A DNA stretch of 64,000 bases from Megascapheus bottae (GCA_024803745.1 JANJXV010000030.1:3925001-3989000); one strand, 5' to 3'; shown: positions 37,101 to 44,975, counted from the first letter of the stretch. Program-made: numbers and translations. Notes: generated by a model from the letters alone, not told the origin.

Positions 37101-39209
37101 CTGTACTTATCAAGTAATTTTCACTTTTCAAAGCCCTTGGTGTACTTTATCTGATTCAACAAATGACATGGCGAGGAAACATGATTACTCTATTTTACTA
37201 AGATGCTCAAACTGGAAAGACGAAATCATGTGCCCTCCTGCCCTGTCTCAGACAGGCCCTAAGGACTTTGTTCTTGCTCCACTAGTCTTACATATTGGTG
37301 AGGCCTAGGGGGAGAGAATGACTGAAAAAAATGTGGATTGATTGATTGATTGATTGATTTTTGCCAGTCCTGGGCTTGAGCTCAGGGCTTGAGCACTGTC
37401 CCTGGACTTTCTCAAGGCTAGAGCTCTACCACTTGAGCCTCAGCACCACTTCCGGCTTTTTTATATGTATGTGGTACCGAGGAATCAAACCCGGGTCTTC
37501 ATGCATGCTAGGCAAGCACTTTAACCACTAGGCCACACTCCCGGCCCTCATCTTTTATTTTTGCTTTTATTTTTATTTATTTATTTTTACTAATCCTGGT
37601 GCTTGAACTCAGAGCTTATAAACTGTGGCTGAGCCATTTTTTTCCTCAAGGCTAGTGTTCTATCACTTGAGCCAGAGGTCCAATTCTGCCTTTTGTGTTG
37701 TTTTTGGGAGCATGATTAGTGTTCTATCACTTGAGCCAGAGGTCCAATTCTGCCTTTTGTGTTGTTTTTGGGAGATAAGAGTATACCAGACTTTCCTACC
37801 TGGGCCGGCTTCTATCTGTGATCCTCAGATCTCAGCCTCCTATGTAGCTAGGATTACAGGCGTGAACCATTGACACTCAGCTCATCTGGCTGATTTTAAT
37901 TGAAATTCTTACCATAATCACTTTTTTCTTAGCATAATTATTTTTGGACATGAGATAGATGGTCTTTTTCAGTCTTACACTTTTCCTATTCATGCAGAGC
38001 TATGGGTGAGTATAAAACTAATTATTCCATATTGCTTCTTATTTTTATGACGATCATTCTCTAATAGGTGATTACAAATCCATGCAAAACTTTGGAAATG
38101 AAAATAATTGAATTCAAACAACTAGCTGGTTAGTTAACACAGGCTTCAACATTGCTTAAACTCAACCATCATTGTCTCCCAACCTGATTCAAGTAGGCAG
38201 TGGCATCCGATCACAACCTCGCAGTTTCCATGTTGTGTTCTGGGTTGGACTTCTGTCTCTGGATAGAAAAGCGTGACTAGCAGTGGCGAGTTCATACCCA
38301 GCAACAAGGACTTGAGATTCTCACACGGCCACATCGGACCTGTGCCCCAGGGCCTCCTTGTGCTGTGTGTCCCTCTGTGACCTATGCTCCTTTAGTGAGA
38401 CTCTAGGTCTCATTGTAATCCTTCTGTGTTCTCTTGTGGCCCCCAGCACATGCTGGGTGTCTCTCTGCTCTCTGTGTCCTCTGTCTTCTATTCTCTCATG
38501 TTCTCTTTGTGTTTCCCTTTGTCCCCTTCAGCAGCCCCCTGTGTATCTGCAGTATCCTTTCCACCATGACAGTGAATGTTTGGGGTCTTCACTGGGGCAA
38601 ACCTCTAGGTGCCTTCTGGTTGCAGAGCCCAGATATGTTGACAGCCAATGTTCTTAGACATGACACGTCCACCCTGGCCTCTCTCCCCGACGCGGGCTCC
38701 ATCTCTCCCACTCTGGGGCTGAAGACCAGTGGTGAGAGGCTTGTTCTCTGCACTTGACGGCAGCAGCCCTTGATGTGCTGAGGATGACAATGAGGGAGTG
38801 ACTCTCTTTATCTATCAACCTCAAGTGGCTTAGTTGGTGGTCTAGACCGGCCTCAGAGTCCAAACCTCAGCCATGTTATTTTTTTTAAAACCAGTCTTCC
38901 TGAGGCTTGAACTCAAGGCCTGAGCACTGTCCTTGGGTTTTTCTCAAGGCTAGAGCTCTACCACTTGAGCCATAGTGCCACTTCTGGCTTTTTCCATGTG
39001 TGTGGTCCTGAGGAATCGAACCCCGGTCTTCGTGCATGCTAGGGGAGCACTCTACCACCGGGCCACACTCCCAGTCCTTTTTGGAGATGATTACCTTTGG
39101 TCATGACAATCCCAGCCAGGGATTTGTGGCGGGCATGCACGGACGTCAGGCCCACGGTGAGCTCCCGGAACTTCTGTGTGACCAGCTGGAACACGGAGTC
39201 GGCAAATTC
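4491..39209 (-). CDS. ADARB2: ADARB2 (ADAR3) partial gene: five internal coding exons
   Basis: Coding segments in transcript order are 39209-39095, 26259-26091, 23919-23768, 17179-17011 and 4672-4491. Each is bounded by AG and GT, and split codons at all four internal junctions complete correctly (Gly, Ser, Leu, Arg), giving one frame of 787 bases. The product is the adenosine-deaminase domain of the vertebrate ADAR family. It is ADARB2 rather than ADARB1 because of the KRREDSER linker, [18 protein letters not shown] and [11 protein letters not shown], which match the ADAR3 version. ADAR3 is a brain-enriched nuclear dsRNA-binding protein regarded as lacking editing activity and as competing with ADAR1/ADAR2 for RNA. 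The dsRNA-binding domains and N-terminus must lie beyond 64000. The C-terminal coding exons and 3' UTR lie before position 1. No frameshift or internal stop is seen in the exons. Confidence 0.96.
5232..5735 (+). mobile_element. 5'-truncated L1, 3' end of ORF2 and 3' UTR
   Basis: Aligns by eye with 28575-29090: 'ggctccatggtttccctcat', 'aggatatggaaacaa', a G-rich tract, 'aagtaatatacccactgcct' and 'gaatgtaactgtcacccctc'. Confidence 0.8.
8084..8115. repeat. Poly-T tract, 32 bases
   Basis: Uninterrupted T run. Unlike other T runs here it is not followed by a recognisable SINE, so the source element is unknown. Confidence 0.95.
10260..10311. repeat. (CA)n microsatellite
   Basis: About 26 uninterrupted CA units. 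Confidence 0.97.
11181..11420 (-). mobile_element. B1-Geo composite SINE
   Basis: T-rich tail, reversed Geo (ccagtcttggggctggaact, actacttgaaccacagttcc), the hinge 'ggttaattggagataagagt', then reversed B1 ending 'ccaccacacccagct'. Confidence 0.85.
11628..11733 (-). mobile_element. B1 SINE monomer
   Basis: Reversed B1: 'ttgagacaaagtctcactct', 'tgcctctgcctcctgagtgc', ending 'ctatgcccagct'. No Geo half. Confidence 0.8.
12826..13051 (-). mobile_element. B1-Geo composite SINE
   Basis: Reversed Geo ('tctaccactttgagcgatag'), hinge 'ggttagttggagataaaagt', then reversed B1 ending 'caccagtgcctggct'. Diverged Geo start. Confidence 0.85.
13070..13273 (-). mobile_element. IDL-Geo SINE
   Basis: Tail, reversed Geo ('cagggctagagctctaacat'), then ID-like half ('catgctaggcaagcactcta', 'ccactaggccatgctcttga'). 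A short repeat taattta flanks it (13052-13058 and 13274-13280). Confidence 0.9.
14069..14280. repeat. (AG)n followed by (GACA/GAGACA) complex repeat
   Basis: An 80-base AG tract with a few AA interruptions passes into irregular gacagagaca-type units. Long Ser/Leu-rich frames on the minus strand are artefacts. Confidence 0.95.
14402..14615 (-). mobile_element. B1-Geo composite SINE with 14-bp target-site duplication
   Basis: Reversed Geo ('ttcaaggctagggcctgacc', 'actttgagccacagtgccat'), hinge 'ggttaattggagatagaagt', reversed B1. Flanked by gaggtgacaacttt at 14388-14401 and 14616-14629, showing that the two halves inserted together. Confidence 0.9.
16150..16365 (-). mobile_element. B4-like (ID plus B1) SINE remnant
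   Basis: Reversed ID-like part ('ttgctaggcaattgatccac', 'ctccacacc') followed by a reversed B1-like part ('cctgggctggcctcacac', 'ctacctctacctcctgagaa'). Confidence 0.5.
16534..16830. repeat. (GT)n / (GTAT)n complex microsatellite
   Basis: About 25 GT units, then irregular gtat, gtgtatgtat and gcatgt units, then a final GT run; 297 bases overall. In the ADARB2 transcript it is CA-rich and begins at intron position +181 after the 169-bp exon ending at 17011. Confidence 0.97.
17011..17179 (-). CDS. ADARB2: ADARB2 internal exon with third zinc ligand (169 bp)
   Basis: The acceptor is ttctcttccag above 17179, and the donor is AG|gtagga at 17011/17010. Two bases complete Leu, 55 codons follow, and two bases of Arg end the exon. 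The peptide starts [20 protein letters not shown], continues [18 protein letters not shown] and ends [13 protein letters not shown]. Cys (17030-17028) is the third zinc ligand. Glu in SGEGT (17114-17112) aligns with ADAR2 Glu488, the base-flipping-loop residue. Gln in GEQL replaces the Arg510 of ADAR2, a known ADAR3-type difference. Thr, Lys and Arg around the Cys match inositol-phosphate contacts. A long GT/GTAT tract, CA-rich in the transcript, begins about 180 bases beyond the donor. Confidence 0.96.
18201..18245. repeat. 25-bp tandem duplication
   Basis: 'tacattccatacttatttgg' occurs at 18201-18220 and again at 18226-18245, a period of 25 bases. Not part of a recognised element. Confidence 0.95.
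18527..18746 (-). mobile_element. IDL-Geo SINE with target-site duplication
   Basis: Tail of T's, reversed Geo ('tgccagtcctgggcttgagc') and reversed ID-like half with an intact B-box complement (ggaatcgaacc) and head 'ccaaactcccggcccc'. Flanked by agatccttgag (18516-18526) and agatctttgag (18747-18757), a 10/11 match. Confidence 0.92.
19110..19245 (-). mobile_element. L1 3'-end fragment, reversed
   Basis: Reverse of the L1 tail: 'agaagggttacattatattc', 'agaaggtgcattacttcaca', 'acgttgatacccttt'. Very close to 28990-29070. Confidence 0.8.
19288..19336. repeat. (GT)n microsatellite
   Basis: About 24 uninterrupted GT units. Confidence 0.97.
21783..21812. repeat. (TTTA/CTTA)n short tandem repeat
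   Basis: Imperfect 4-bp repeat (ttta, ctta). Confidence 0.85.
23768..23919 (-). CDS. ADARB2: ADARB2 internal exon with second zinc ligand (152 bp)
   Basis: The acceptor is tgtgtccctag above 23919, and the donor is C|gtaaga at 23768/23767. One base completes Ser, 50 codons follow, and one base of Leu ends the exon. The peptide starts [20 protein letters not shown] and includes [14 protein letters not shown], where Cys (codon 23813-23811) is the second zinc ligand. The KRREDSER linker is one residue longer than in ADAR2 and marks ADARB2. The Val in LYVST replaces the Ile typical of active ADAR2. The exon ends with SPYEITTD. It sits in a GC-richer, repeat-poor stretch 2.2 kb from the preceding exon. 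Confidence 0.96.
23920..26090 (-). other. ADARB2 intron (2,171 bp), repeat-poor
   Basis: The short intron separates the exons carrying the first and second zinc ligands. It is GC-richer than the rest of the window and I recognise no interspersed repeats. It contains a 22-bp tandem duplication at 25057-25100 and a 217-codon plus-strand open frame at 25292-25945 that shows no domain or repeat similarity and is treated as chance. Confidence 0.85.
25057..25100. repeat. 22-bp perfect tandem duplication
   Basis: Two abutting copies of a 22-base unit (ttatggcagtatatcagcct plus gt) at 25057-25078 and 25079-25100. No known element around it. Confidence 0.95.
26091..26259 (-). CDS. ADARB2: ADARB2 internal exon with HAE catalytic motif (169 bp)
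   Basis: The acceptor is gtgtcctccag above 26259, and the donor is AG|gtaaag at 26091/26090. Two bases complete Gly, 55 codons follow, and two bases of a Ser codon end the exon. The peptide begins [17 protein letters not shown] and contains [18 protein letters not shown]. His (codon 26158-26156) is the first zinc ligand and Glu (26152-26150) the proton-shuttling catalytic residue of the ADAR/CDA fold. The Asn before DCH and the two Arg after the motif are inositol-hexakisphosphate contacts in the ADAR2 structure. So the core catalytic signature is intact although the family member is considered inactive. The exon continues to LELHL, where the ADARB2-specific linker begins in the next exon. 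Confidence 0.96.
27376..29092 (+). mobile_element. 5'-truncated L1: ORF2 C-terminal part and 3' UTR
   Basis: From about 27388 one reading frame encodes the C-terminal part of L1 ORF2p downstream of the reverse transcriptase core: [33 protein letters not shown], a cysteine-rich [49 protein letters not shown]. The frame ends at 28677. It is broken by a TGA at 27937-27939 where L1 normally has a sense codon. The 3' UTR continues with a G-rich tract (28925-28985) and ends in an A-rich tail near 29085. The 5' part of ORF2 and all of ORF1 are missing, so it is a dead copy, inserted antisense to ADARB2. Confidence 0.95.
27388..28677 (+). pseudogene. L1 ORF2 C-terminal fragment, one nonsense codon
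   Basis: About 430 codons of ORF2 in one frame. The endonuclease and reverse-transcriptase active-site portions are absent because of 5' truncation, and a stop at 27937-27939 splits the remainder. No frameshift is visible, which suggests a fairly young insertion compared with other L1 scraps in the window. Confidence 0.9.
29683..29905 (+). mobile_element. L1 ORF2 fragment, decayed
   Basis: Nucleotides such as 'aagttaatatacagaaatca', 'atagtttcatatacacacag' and 'tttataacaacaaacaaggc' resemble the segment of L1 ORF2 after the reverse-transcriptase motif. Reading frames are broken by several stops. Confidence 0.6.
30060..30140 (+). mobile_element. L1 3'-end scrap
   Basis: 'tcacctgacttacctaactg', 'gaaccctctgtacatcaccc' and 'ttataataaataaatacaac' resemble the end of the L1 3' UTR. 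Possibly the tail of the 29683-29905 copy after internal loss. Confidence 0.5.
31096..31132. repeat. (GT)n microsatellite
   Basis: About 18 GT units. Confidence 0.97.
32429..32605. repeat. (TTCC)n polypyrimidine tract
   Basis: About 20 near-perfect TTCC units followed by irregular CT-rich sequence. Frames through it are Pro/Ser/Leu low complexity. Confidence 0.97.
33890..34130 (-). mobile_element. B1-Geo composite SINE
   Basis: T run, reversed Geo ('ggtcctgggacttgaactca', 'taccacttgaaccacagctc'), hinge 'gattaattagagataaaagt', reversed B1 ('agtagctaggattagaggca'). Confidence 0.9.
34309..34488 (-). mobile_element. IDL-Geo SINE, diverged
   Basis: Reversed Geo ('ctcaaggctagcactttact') and ID-like half ('catgcatgctaggcaagtac', 'ccacattcccagccc'). 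The tail-proximal Geo segment is shortened. Confidence 0.85.
34762..34803. repeat. (GT)n microsatellite
   Basis: GT run with one GTAT interruption, directly abutting the tail side of a SINE. Confidence 0.95.
34804..34960 (-). mobile_element. B1-Geo composite SINE, truncated
   Basis: Reversed Geo ('gccatttgagccacagctct'), hinge 'gattaattggaaataagagt', then B1 only as far as 'aaactgtgatcct'. The B1 head is missing and the sequence runs straight into another copy. Confidence 0.85.
34961..35165 (-). mobile_element. B1-Geo composite SINE, abutting the previous one
   Basis: Geo starts 'tgaactcagggactgggcac', hinge 'ggttaattggagatgagtgt', reversed B1 ending 'gtgagccatcagg'. The pair forms a head-truncated tandem of the same SINE. 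Confidence 0.85.
36466..36695. repeat. CT-rich (TTCC/CCTCC)n polypyrimidine tract
   Basis: About 230 bases of almost pure C and T on the plus strand, irregular except for a TTCC run near 36660-36680. The transcript strand is GA-rich. Confidence 0.95.
37335..37360. repeat. (GATT)n at a SINE tail
   Basis: Six GATT units adjoining the tail of the IDL-Geo copy that follows; probably expanded from the tail. Confidence 0.9.
37359..37547 (-). mobile_element. IDL-Geo SINE
   Basis: Well preserved: 'tgccagtcctgggcttgagc', 'ctcaaggctagagctctacc', 'gtatgtggtaccgaggaatc', head 'ccacactcccggccc'. The B-box complement is ggaatcaaacc, one base from intact. Confidence 0.92.
37590..37882 (-). mobile_element. 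B1-Geo composite SINE with internal 64-bp tandem duplication
   Basis: Reversed Geo and B1 halves are clear, but a 58-base block (starts tagtgttctatcacttgagc) occurs twice, at 37653-37710 and 37717-37774, with identical sequence and a 64-bp period. Confidence 0.9.
38877..39077 (-). mobile_element. IDL-Geo SINE next to an ADARB2 5' splice site
   Basis: Reversed Geo ('ctcaaggctagagctctacc', 'acttgagccatagtgccact') and ID-like half ('gaatcgaaccccggtcttcg', 'ggccacactcccagtcc'). Its head begins at intron position +18 after the exon ending at 39095. It is in the same sense as ADARB2. Confidence 0.92.
39095..39209 (-). CDS. ADARB2: ADARB2 internal exon, start of deaminase domain (115 bp)
   Basis: The acceptor is a pyrimidine-rich tract ending in tttttcag just above 39209, and the donor is G|gtaatc at 39095/39094. 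The 38 complete codons start [17 protein letters not shown] and end [11 protein letters not shown], plus one base of a Gly codon (phase 1) completed by the next exon. This is the linker between the second dsRNA-binding domain and the deaminase core, plus the first core strand. The residue aligned with ADAR2 Val351, a base-contacting position, is Ser here (codon TCC, K-S-L-A-G). An IDL-Geo SINE begins 18 bases into the following intron, so the donor is intact but tightly flanked by a retroposon. The 115-bp length and start position match what I know of the ADAR2 paralogue's exon plan. Confidence 0.95.
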
Positions 39210-40044
39210 CTGAAAAACACAACAAACACAACGTCAGGGCTCTGAGGGGCTGAGAGGAAGCAGCGAGGGGCTCTCAGCCATATCGTCATGGGAGGAGTGT
39301 TCGGGCATGTCTGGCACAGAAGAGACGCCCGGTCCCCCAGGCAGGCTCCTGCTGTCTGCGTCTCTATCCACGGTACTAGGGAGGGGTTGTTGGCTATGAG
39401 GAGTGAACAAAACCCAGACCCCTGCCCCAGCAGGTGTTTATGCTGGGCCCGGGCAAGCTGCCTTTGTGAGCAATTTCTCCCTGTCTTTGTCTCCCCAAGC
39501 AGCAAGTAGATCACAAACTTCACCGGGAGATTCTTGTATGGATTGGCCGTGTCTTCCTTTACAGCCTCACAGACCAGTTCTTAAGTAGCCAGTACATGTC
39601 AGGATGTTCTCCGGGCAACCCCCCCCCCCCCATGGCTCTAGCCCCAGACTCTTCTCTCAGCCTTTCTGCAAATGTGTGCGATAGGCCTGCACGCACAAAC
39701 ATGTATGTGTGCACCCATAGTGCCTCTGCAGTCACCACACACAACACACGCACATGCATGAAAACACAGAGGCATGCATACACCAAACTGTGCGTCAGGT
39801 CCCAGCGGCAACCCACATTTCTGTTAAAGCAGCATATGCCTAAGAGCAAAGCCAGAGTGGCCTAGAAAATGTGGGGGCTGTGGGCACCCCCTTCTTCTGC
39901 TTTTCCAGTCCTGTGCCCCAGATGATGCCTGTTCCTAAATGTGGAGGCCTATGTTTTCCGCTGGGGCCCAGCTTGGCTCAGGAAGCCAGGCTGGAGTCCC
40001 AGAACTTCGGGGTCTGGAGCCTATGAACCCCAGCACATCATTCT

Positions 40045-40205
40045 CAACCTTCCAGCTTTGTTCTCCTCATTTACAAAGTAATCCTCTTAATTTCCACCCA
40101 ACAGTGTTTTTGTGAGGATTAAATTAATTAATGCTTCTTAAATACTTAACACAGTGCCCTGTACTCAATCAGTGTTCAAAAACGATGCCTTAAATGATTA
40201 TTCTT
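40045..40205 (+). mobile_element. MIR SINE
   Basis: 'ttgtgaggattaaattaatt', 'cttaacacagtgccctgtac' and 'tcaatcagtgttcaaaa' follow the MIR 3' core and tail order; an ancient mammalian repeat. Confidence 0.7.
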
Positions 40206-42052
40206 TATCCTGCCATCATTATTTTCCCCAGTCACTGCAGGTGCTGACCAAATCTTTATGCAGCCACCTCAGAACCTTCAACATCTTTGTCGAGCTCATT
40301 TATTTTATGAACCGGATCTTCAGGTTTATACTGGGTACCTTTTGATACTGAGCAGGCATCACTCTAAATGTGGTCAGGTTTCTGATGTAGAACCATCTGA
40401 CTTGAGTAGTAAAAAATTCACTTTATAAATGAATTCATAAAAAATTCATTAGGACACACAAGACGACAAGAACGGGGCTGTCTCCAGAAAACTAGAGCCT
40501 GCCACAAAAATAACCCAATATCCTCTTCCTTCCTCATTCTGTGGTGGTGAAGAGGTCAGCAAGAATCTCCAGGGCCCTCTGCTGCGCCCAGCCAGAGGTT
40601 CAAGGGCCGTCTCCGGGCTGCTGTTGCTCGTGCTGATAGTGCATTTGTTTCTTCTTTCCTTGTATTAAAAAAGTGAAGTTAGCTACATTCCCCCCCCCAC
40701 ATGTAGCTAATTCCTATTTGTTTTGGAGGAGCCTATCTTCTGATCGGAATGAGAAGGGAGAGCAGTTGATCTGATTATTTCTTGGGGTTCCCGGATCACA
40801 GCACGGTGGCCAGGAGTGTTCACAGCGGCACACAGTAGTCTGGAGCTCTACTACTTGGTCCTCGGTGCCAAGGTGGGTGACTTTATCCCTGAGAAAAGAT
40901 GGATGACAAATCCCAGCCTTTTCAGTGTGGGAGCCAATGAGGTCGTCTCACACACTGTTTCCCTTGAGAACTTCAAGCCTACCTCTGAGCTCCAGTCTGG
41001 AGCAGGTTGGCCTGTAGAGCTCCTCCAGCTAGGGGCACAGAGGACACAAAGATGACAGACAGCCCCAGGAAACCTCTGCCATCTCAAGTTTTGTCTCCCA
41101 GGGACGAGCCTAGCTGAGCAGCTCTTACCTCACAGTCTCTGAGGTGGGCCTGGCTCACTGCTTCCATATTGTCAAGGATTCTAGGAATCCAGATTTGTTG
41201 GAGGAAGTTCTGACTTGGACCCCAGAGACACGTGGTGTTCTGCACTTTGTAAGGCTTTGTTGTGTGTGAGGTCTTGCACAAAACTGAGATGTGGAACGAG
41301 TGTCTATCTATGTTTTTAGCCCTGGGCTGGGCACATAGCCCTGCCACCTGGTAAGAGAGTCTAGGAAGGCCTGGAGGAAGGTGACACCGGAAGTGGACCA
41401 GAAGGAAGAGTGGGATTTGCTACACTCCCTTCTGCAGATTTCCTCATGTCAGGGGAGAGAAGCAATGGGGCTCGCCTCCTTCCGGGTAGCGTCATCAAGT
41501 CAACAAGGATCCTGTCCAGTCTCTGTTCCTTTGACGGAAGCATCCTGAGCTAAATATCTTGGGGAATGATGGCCCCACTCAGGCGGCTGTGATGGCACCC
41601 CGTGGCGTCATCTCTGTCAGCTCTGGATTCAGTTTCTAATTGATAAGGTTTGCTAATCTGTATTCCTCCAGACTAGTCCTGCTTCAAGGACAGAACCATT
41701 GATGGTTCTTCTAAAAATCTCTTTCGTAGTGCTGGGCATCTAAACGATGCCTTTAGCTGCTTGTTCTTCTTTCTAAAAGTTTTCCAATGACCCAGAATGA
41801 TAAGAATAGCCACACAGAGAAGTCATTTAATTCCCTAAGGTCCTTGGAGCACCGCCAAGTAATTACATAGAATATACAAAAATCAACTTCATTTGAAACC
41901 TAAAGACAATCCTCCTTCCCATAGGATGGGAAAATACCCACTTAGTACAGCTATGTGAGAGGCACAGTGCTGGGTCTTGTGTATGCCTTGCCTGCTTCAT
42001 TTCATCCTACAAGAAAGATACTAAGATCTAAGATCACTCCCTCCTCCCCCGC

Positions 42053-42294
42053 CCTTTTCTTTTCCTGGTCCTGGGCTTAAACTCAGGGTCTTGGAACTTG
42101 TCCCTAAGCTTCTTTTGCTTAAGACTAGTGCTCTACTACTTGAGCCACAGCTCCACTTCTGGCTTTTTCTGAGTAGTGTATTGGAGATAAGTGTCTCACT
42201 GACTTTCTTGCCTGGGCTGGCCTCAAACCATGCTCCTTAGGTCTCAGCCTCCTGAATAGCCAGGGTTACAGCTGTGAGCCTCCAGCACCCAGCT
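42053..42294 (-). mobile_element. B1-Geo composite SINE
   Basis: Reversed Geo ('ggtcctgggcttaaactcag', 'ctacttgagccacagctcca'), hinge 'gtattggagataagtgtctc', reversed B1 ('gtctcagcctcctgaatagc'). Confidence 0.9.
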
Positions 42295-43090
42295 AAGACC
42301 TTTCTTTTTAACCAGTGAAGGGATGTAACCAATTTACACAACCAGGTTGTGGTAGGCATGGGAACACAGACCTGACTCAGGCACTCCAGGGATATCACTG
42401 CACTGAGGAAATCACGAGGATTCATTCTGTCCCCAAGACCCGCCGCGGGCTTCCTTCCTTCTGGGTGCAGAACAAGTGATACTGTTTGTAGTGGCACATG
42501 AGCAAATGCACACCTCCAGCCTGAGATGGGCCACACTGCACACAGATGCCTCAGGGTCCCTGGATGGTCCTCTAGGCCTGTGTCCCACGATGCTTTGCAC
42601 CCATTATGAGCTAATTAGCCCTGAGCCACAGCCATTTCCTAATGGAGTCATTTGAGGAAATGCTGAAGCAGAACAAATCACATTTGGTTTGGATTTTAGA
42701 ATTTTCACAGATGAAGAATTCCTTGACTTACTTGGCTGAGCAAAGCACGGGACCAATGGGATTTCAGGTTGATTGTGCGGGTTGGAGAGTGACGGGGATT
42801 TCTGGCTAGCAGAGGTGGGCTCGAACGGATCAGAGCAGCTTGGTGATGTTTCTTGTGGGGAGATTTCCTTATCCAGAGGTCTCCTGGCCTGAGATAGCTG
42901 ACAACTCAGTCCTACCATCACAGTTTAGTGGTAAAAACATGTCTCCAGTGTGGGGCTCCTCATTCTGCCAATGCATAGGCATACCACTGAATCCCAACCT
43001 GTGTCCTCATCTTTTATGAAATCCTCTGTCTCTGATCTCTTAAATCCTGTCCCCAATAACAAAAATACATTCCTTTCTTTTTAAATTTGA

Positions 43091-43312
43091 TTTTTTTTTG
43101 GTTTGTCATGGGCCTGAGAGCTGTCCCTATGGTTTTCAGTTTAAGGGTAGCACTCTACCATTTGAGCCACAGCACCATTTCCGGTTTTCTGGTGGTTAAT
43201 TGGAGATGAGAGTCTCATGGATTTTCCTTCCCAGGCTGGTTTTGAACCGTGATCCTCAGATCTCCAACTCCTGAGTAGCTAGGATTACAGGCATGAACCA
43301 CTGGCTCCTGGC
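43091..43312 (-). mobile_element. B1-Geo composite SINE with 18-bp target-site duplication
   Basis: Reversed Geo ('cactctaccatttgagccac'), hinge 'ggttaattggagatgagagt', reversed B1 ('ggattacaggcatgaaccac'). An identical 18-bp sequence (taaatttga plus nine T) lies at 43082-43099 and 43313-43330; the T's overlap the tail. Confidence 0.92.
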
Positions 43313-44654
43313 TAAATTTGATTTTTTTTTATTAGCAAGCACTTACACAGAACATGCTATTTGCCAGGCAAGGGGAGGGGGGTATATTCCCCCCCCATGT
43401 TTTTGCAAATACCAAAGCCATCACTTGTCTTTTGAGAATTATATGAGAATTTTGATCCATACCTAACAAAAATATCAAAATTGTTAGTCTCACATCAGTC
43501 TTGGATGTAGTAGTCATCGAGTAAATACTTTGGAAAACATAGGCAAATTGGGCCATACAACAAAAGAACATTGAAGGACAGTAAGATAAGTCCATGGCAT
43601 GTTAACTGCTATCCAGCCTGGAGTAGGGAATGCAGTAAGAAAGGGAGGAAATTCCAAATTTTTCTCTGTGGTCTCAGGGTAAAAGGGTCTTTGAAGAACA
43701 GTTTTGGAAATCCAGGCATACTGGTTGAGTGAGGTGGCTAAACAAAAAAATTTTTTTTGGAATCTATTTCTCACTTCTTCTGTCTTCTGGATTTGTAAAG
43801 CCAGCAACCTCCATGAAGGAATTTATATTTTCCATTGCATGGTTTCCTAAGAGCGTCCTGTCTTTAATCCCATAATCCCAATTTAATGGTGTATTTGTGG
43901 GCTGGGAGCATGGCCTGTGTTTGTTTTACACTTCCCCACTCCATGGAAGGATTAATAGCAGCTAGATGAGACAGGACCCCTTGGGATCGAATTTGCAAAT
44001 GAATGTACTTTCAATGTGTCCTTTAGTTTCAGCTAAAACCTTTTGGGGCAAAAGAAGATGAGCATGTTTAGAAGTATTCCTGTCTGTTGTCTTTATGCTG
44101 GCATGCTGAGCATGCCCACAAGCATTTCTGCCCACCATTTTAGTCTTTTGAATGTTCATGCTATGACTTTGAGTTAAACTTGTCTTGGCATGTGTCTGCC
44201 ATCTTGAACTATGACCTTCAACTGAGCATGCTCAGTAATTTCCACCCTAAAGTGCCATCCTAGGCAAATACGTATACATTCTCTGAAGAAAAATTCCAGG
44301 CTTCCTTTAGTGGGAAAGGGTAACTCTTTTGGAAATAACTCCATTTCTGTCTTTCCTGGTCCAGTTATCACCCTTCCTCCATTCTTTTGTCCTCTGAAAG
44401 TGCTTATTAGCTTTGCCCTCACTAAGAGAGGAACCCATTTTGCTAAGTTACAGCATGGTGTGCAGTCTGTCATGTCACTAACAATGGTTCACATCTTACA
44501 TGGGTGACGGAGTGTATGAATTACTGGAAATTCCCAGGCACGTTGCTAGGAGGATGTATAAATCGCTGTCTAAGCAGTGATCATTTTCAGAATACAGTTG
44601 ATACATTTTCTTATTAGTTTCTCTTAACATTTTTCTTCATCTGTAACAAACTGC

Positions 44655-44975
44655 CTGCTTGGGTTATCATGGAAGGCTACAGTCTGACAGATTGTTGTTT
44701 AAACAACACACATTTATTTTCTCACAGTTCTGAAGGCTGGATGCCCCAGATCAAGATGTCTGAGGCCTTTTCTCAGCTGGTTGTGTTGCCATCTTGCTGT
44801 GCACTGAGTAAGAGTCAGCTCTCTGGTGGGCATTGACCTGTGGGTTTGAGACTCTACTTTCCTGACCTCATTTAACCTTACCTGCTTCCTTAGAGTCTCC
44901 GTCTCCAAATACAGTCATTTCATCAACTAAGGTTTCAATATGTGATTTTTTTAATGGGGGGCATATAGTCTGCAC
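44655..44975 (+). repeat. Ancient interspersed repeat, family not assigned
   Basis: 'aacacacatttattttctca' and 'cagttctgaaggctgg' followed by 'tccaaatacagtcatttcat' and 'ggggggcatatagtctgc' follow the order of a common old mammalian repeat. I cannot name its family with confidence. Confidence 0.5.

Larger units (their letters stand above)
26260..39094 (-). other. ADARB2 intron (12,835 bp), repeat-rich
   Basis: The ends are gtaatc at 39094 and gtgtcctccag at 26260. It contains the largest L1 of the window, a second L1 fragment cluster, seven Geo-type SINEs, pyrimidine-rich simple repeats and an SINE with an internal duplication. 26290-27370, 30150-31090, 31140-32400, 32610-33880 and 35170-36460 are unique sequence without recognisable genes. 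Confidence 0.85.
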
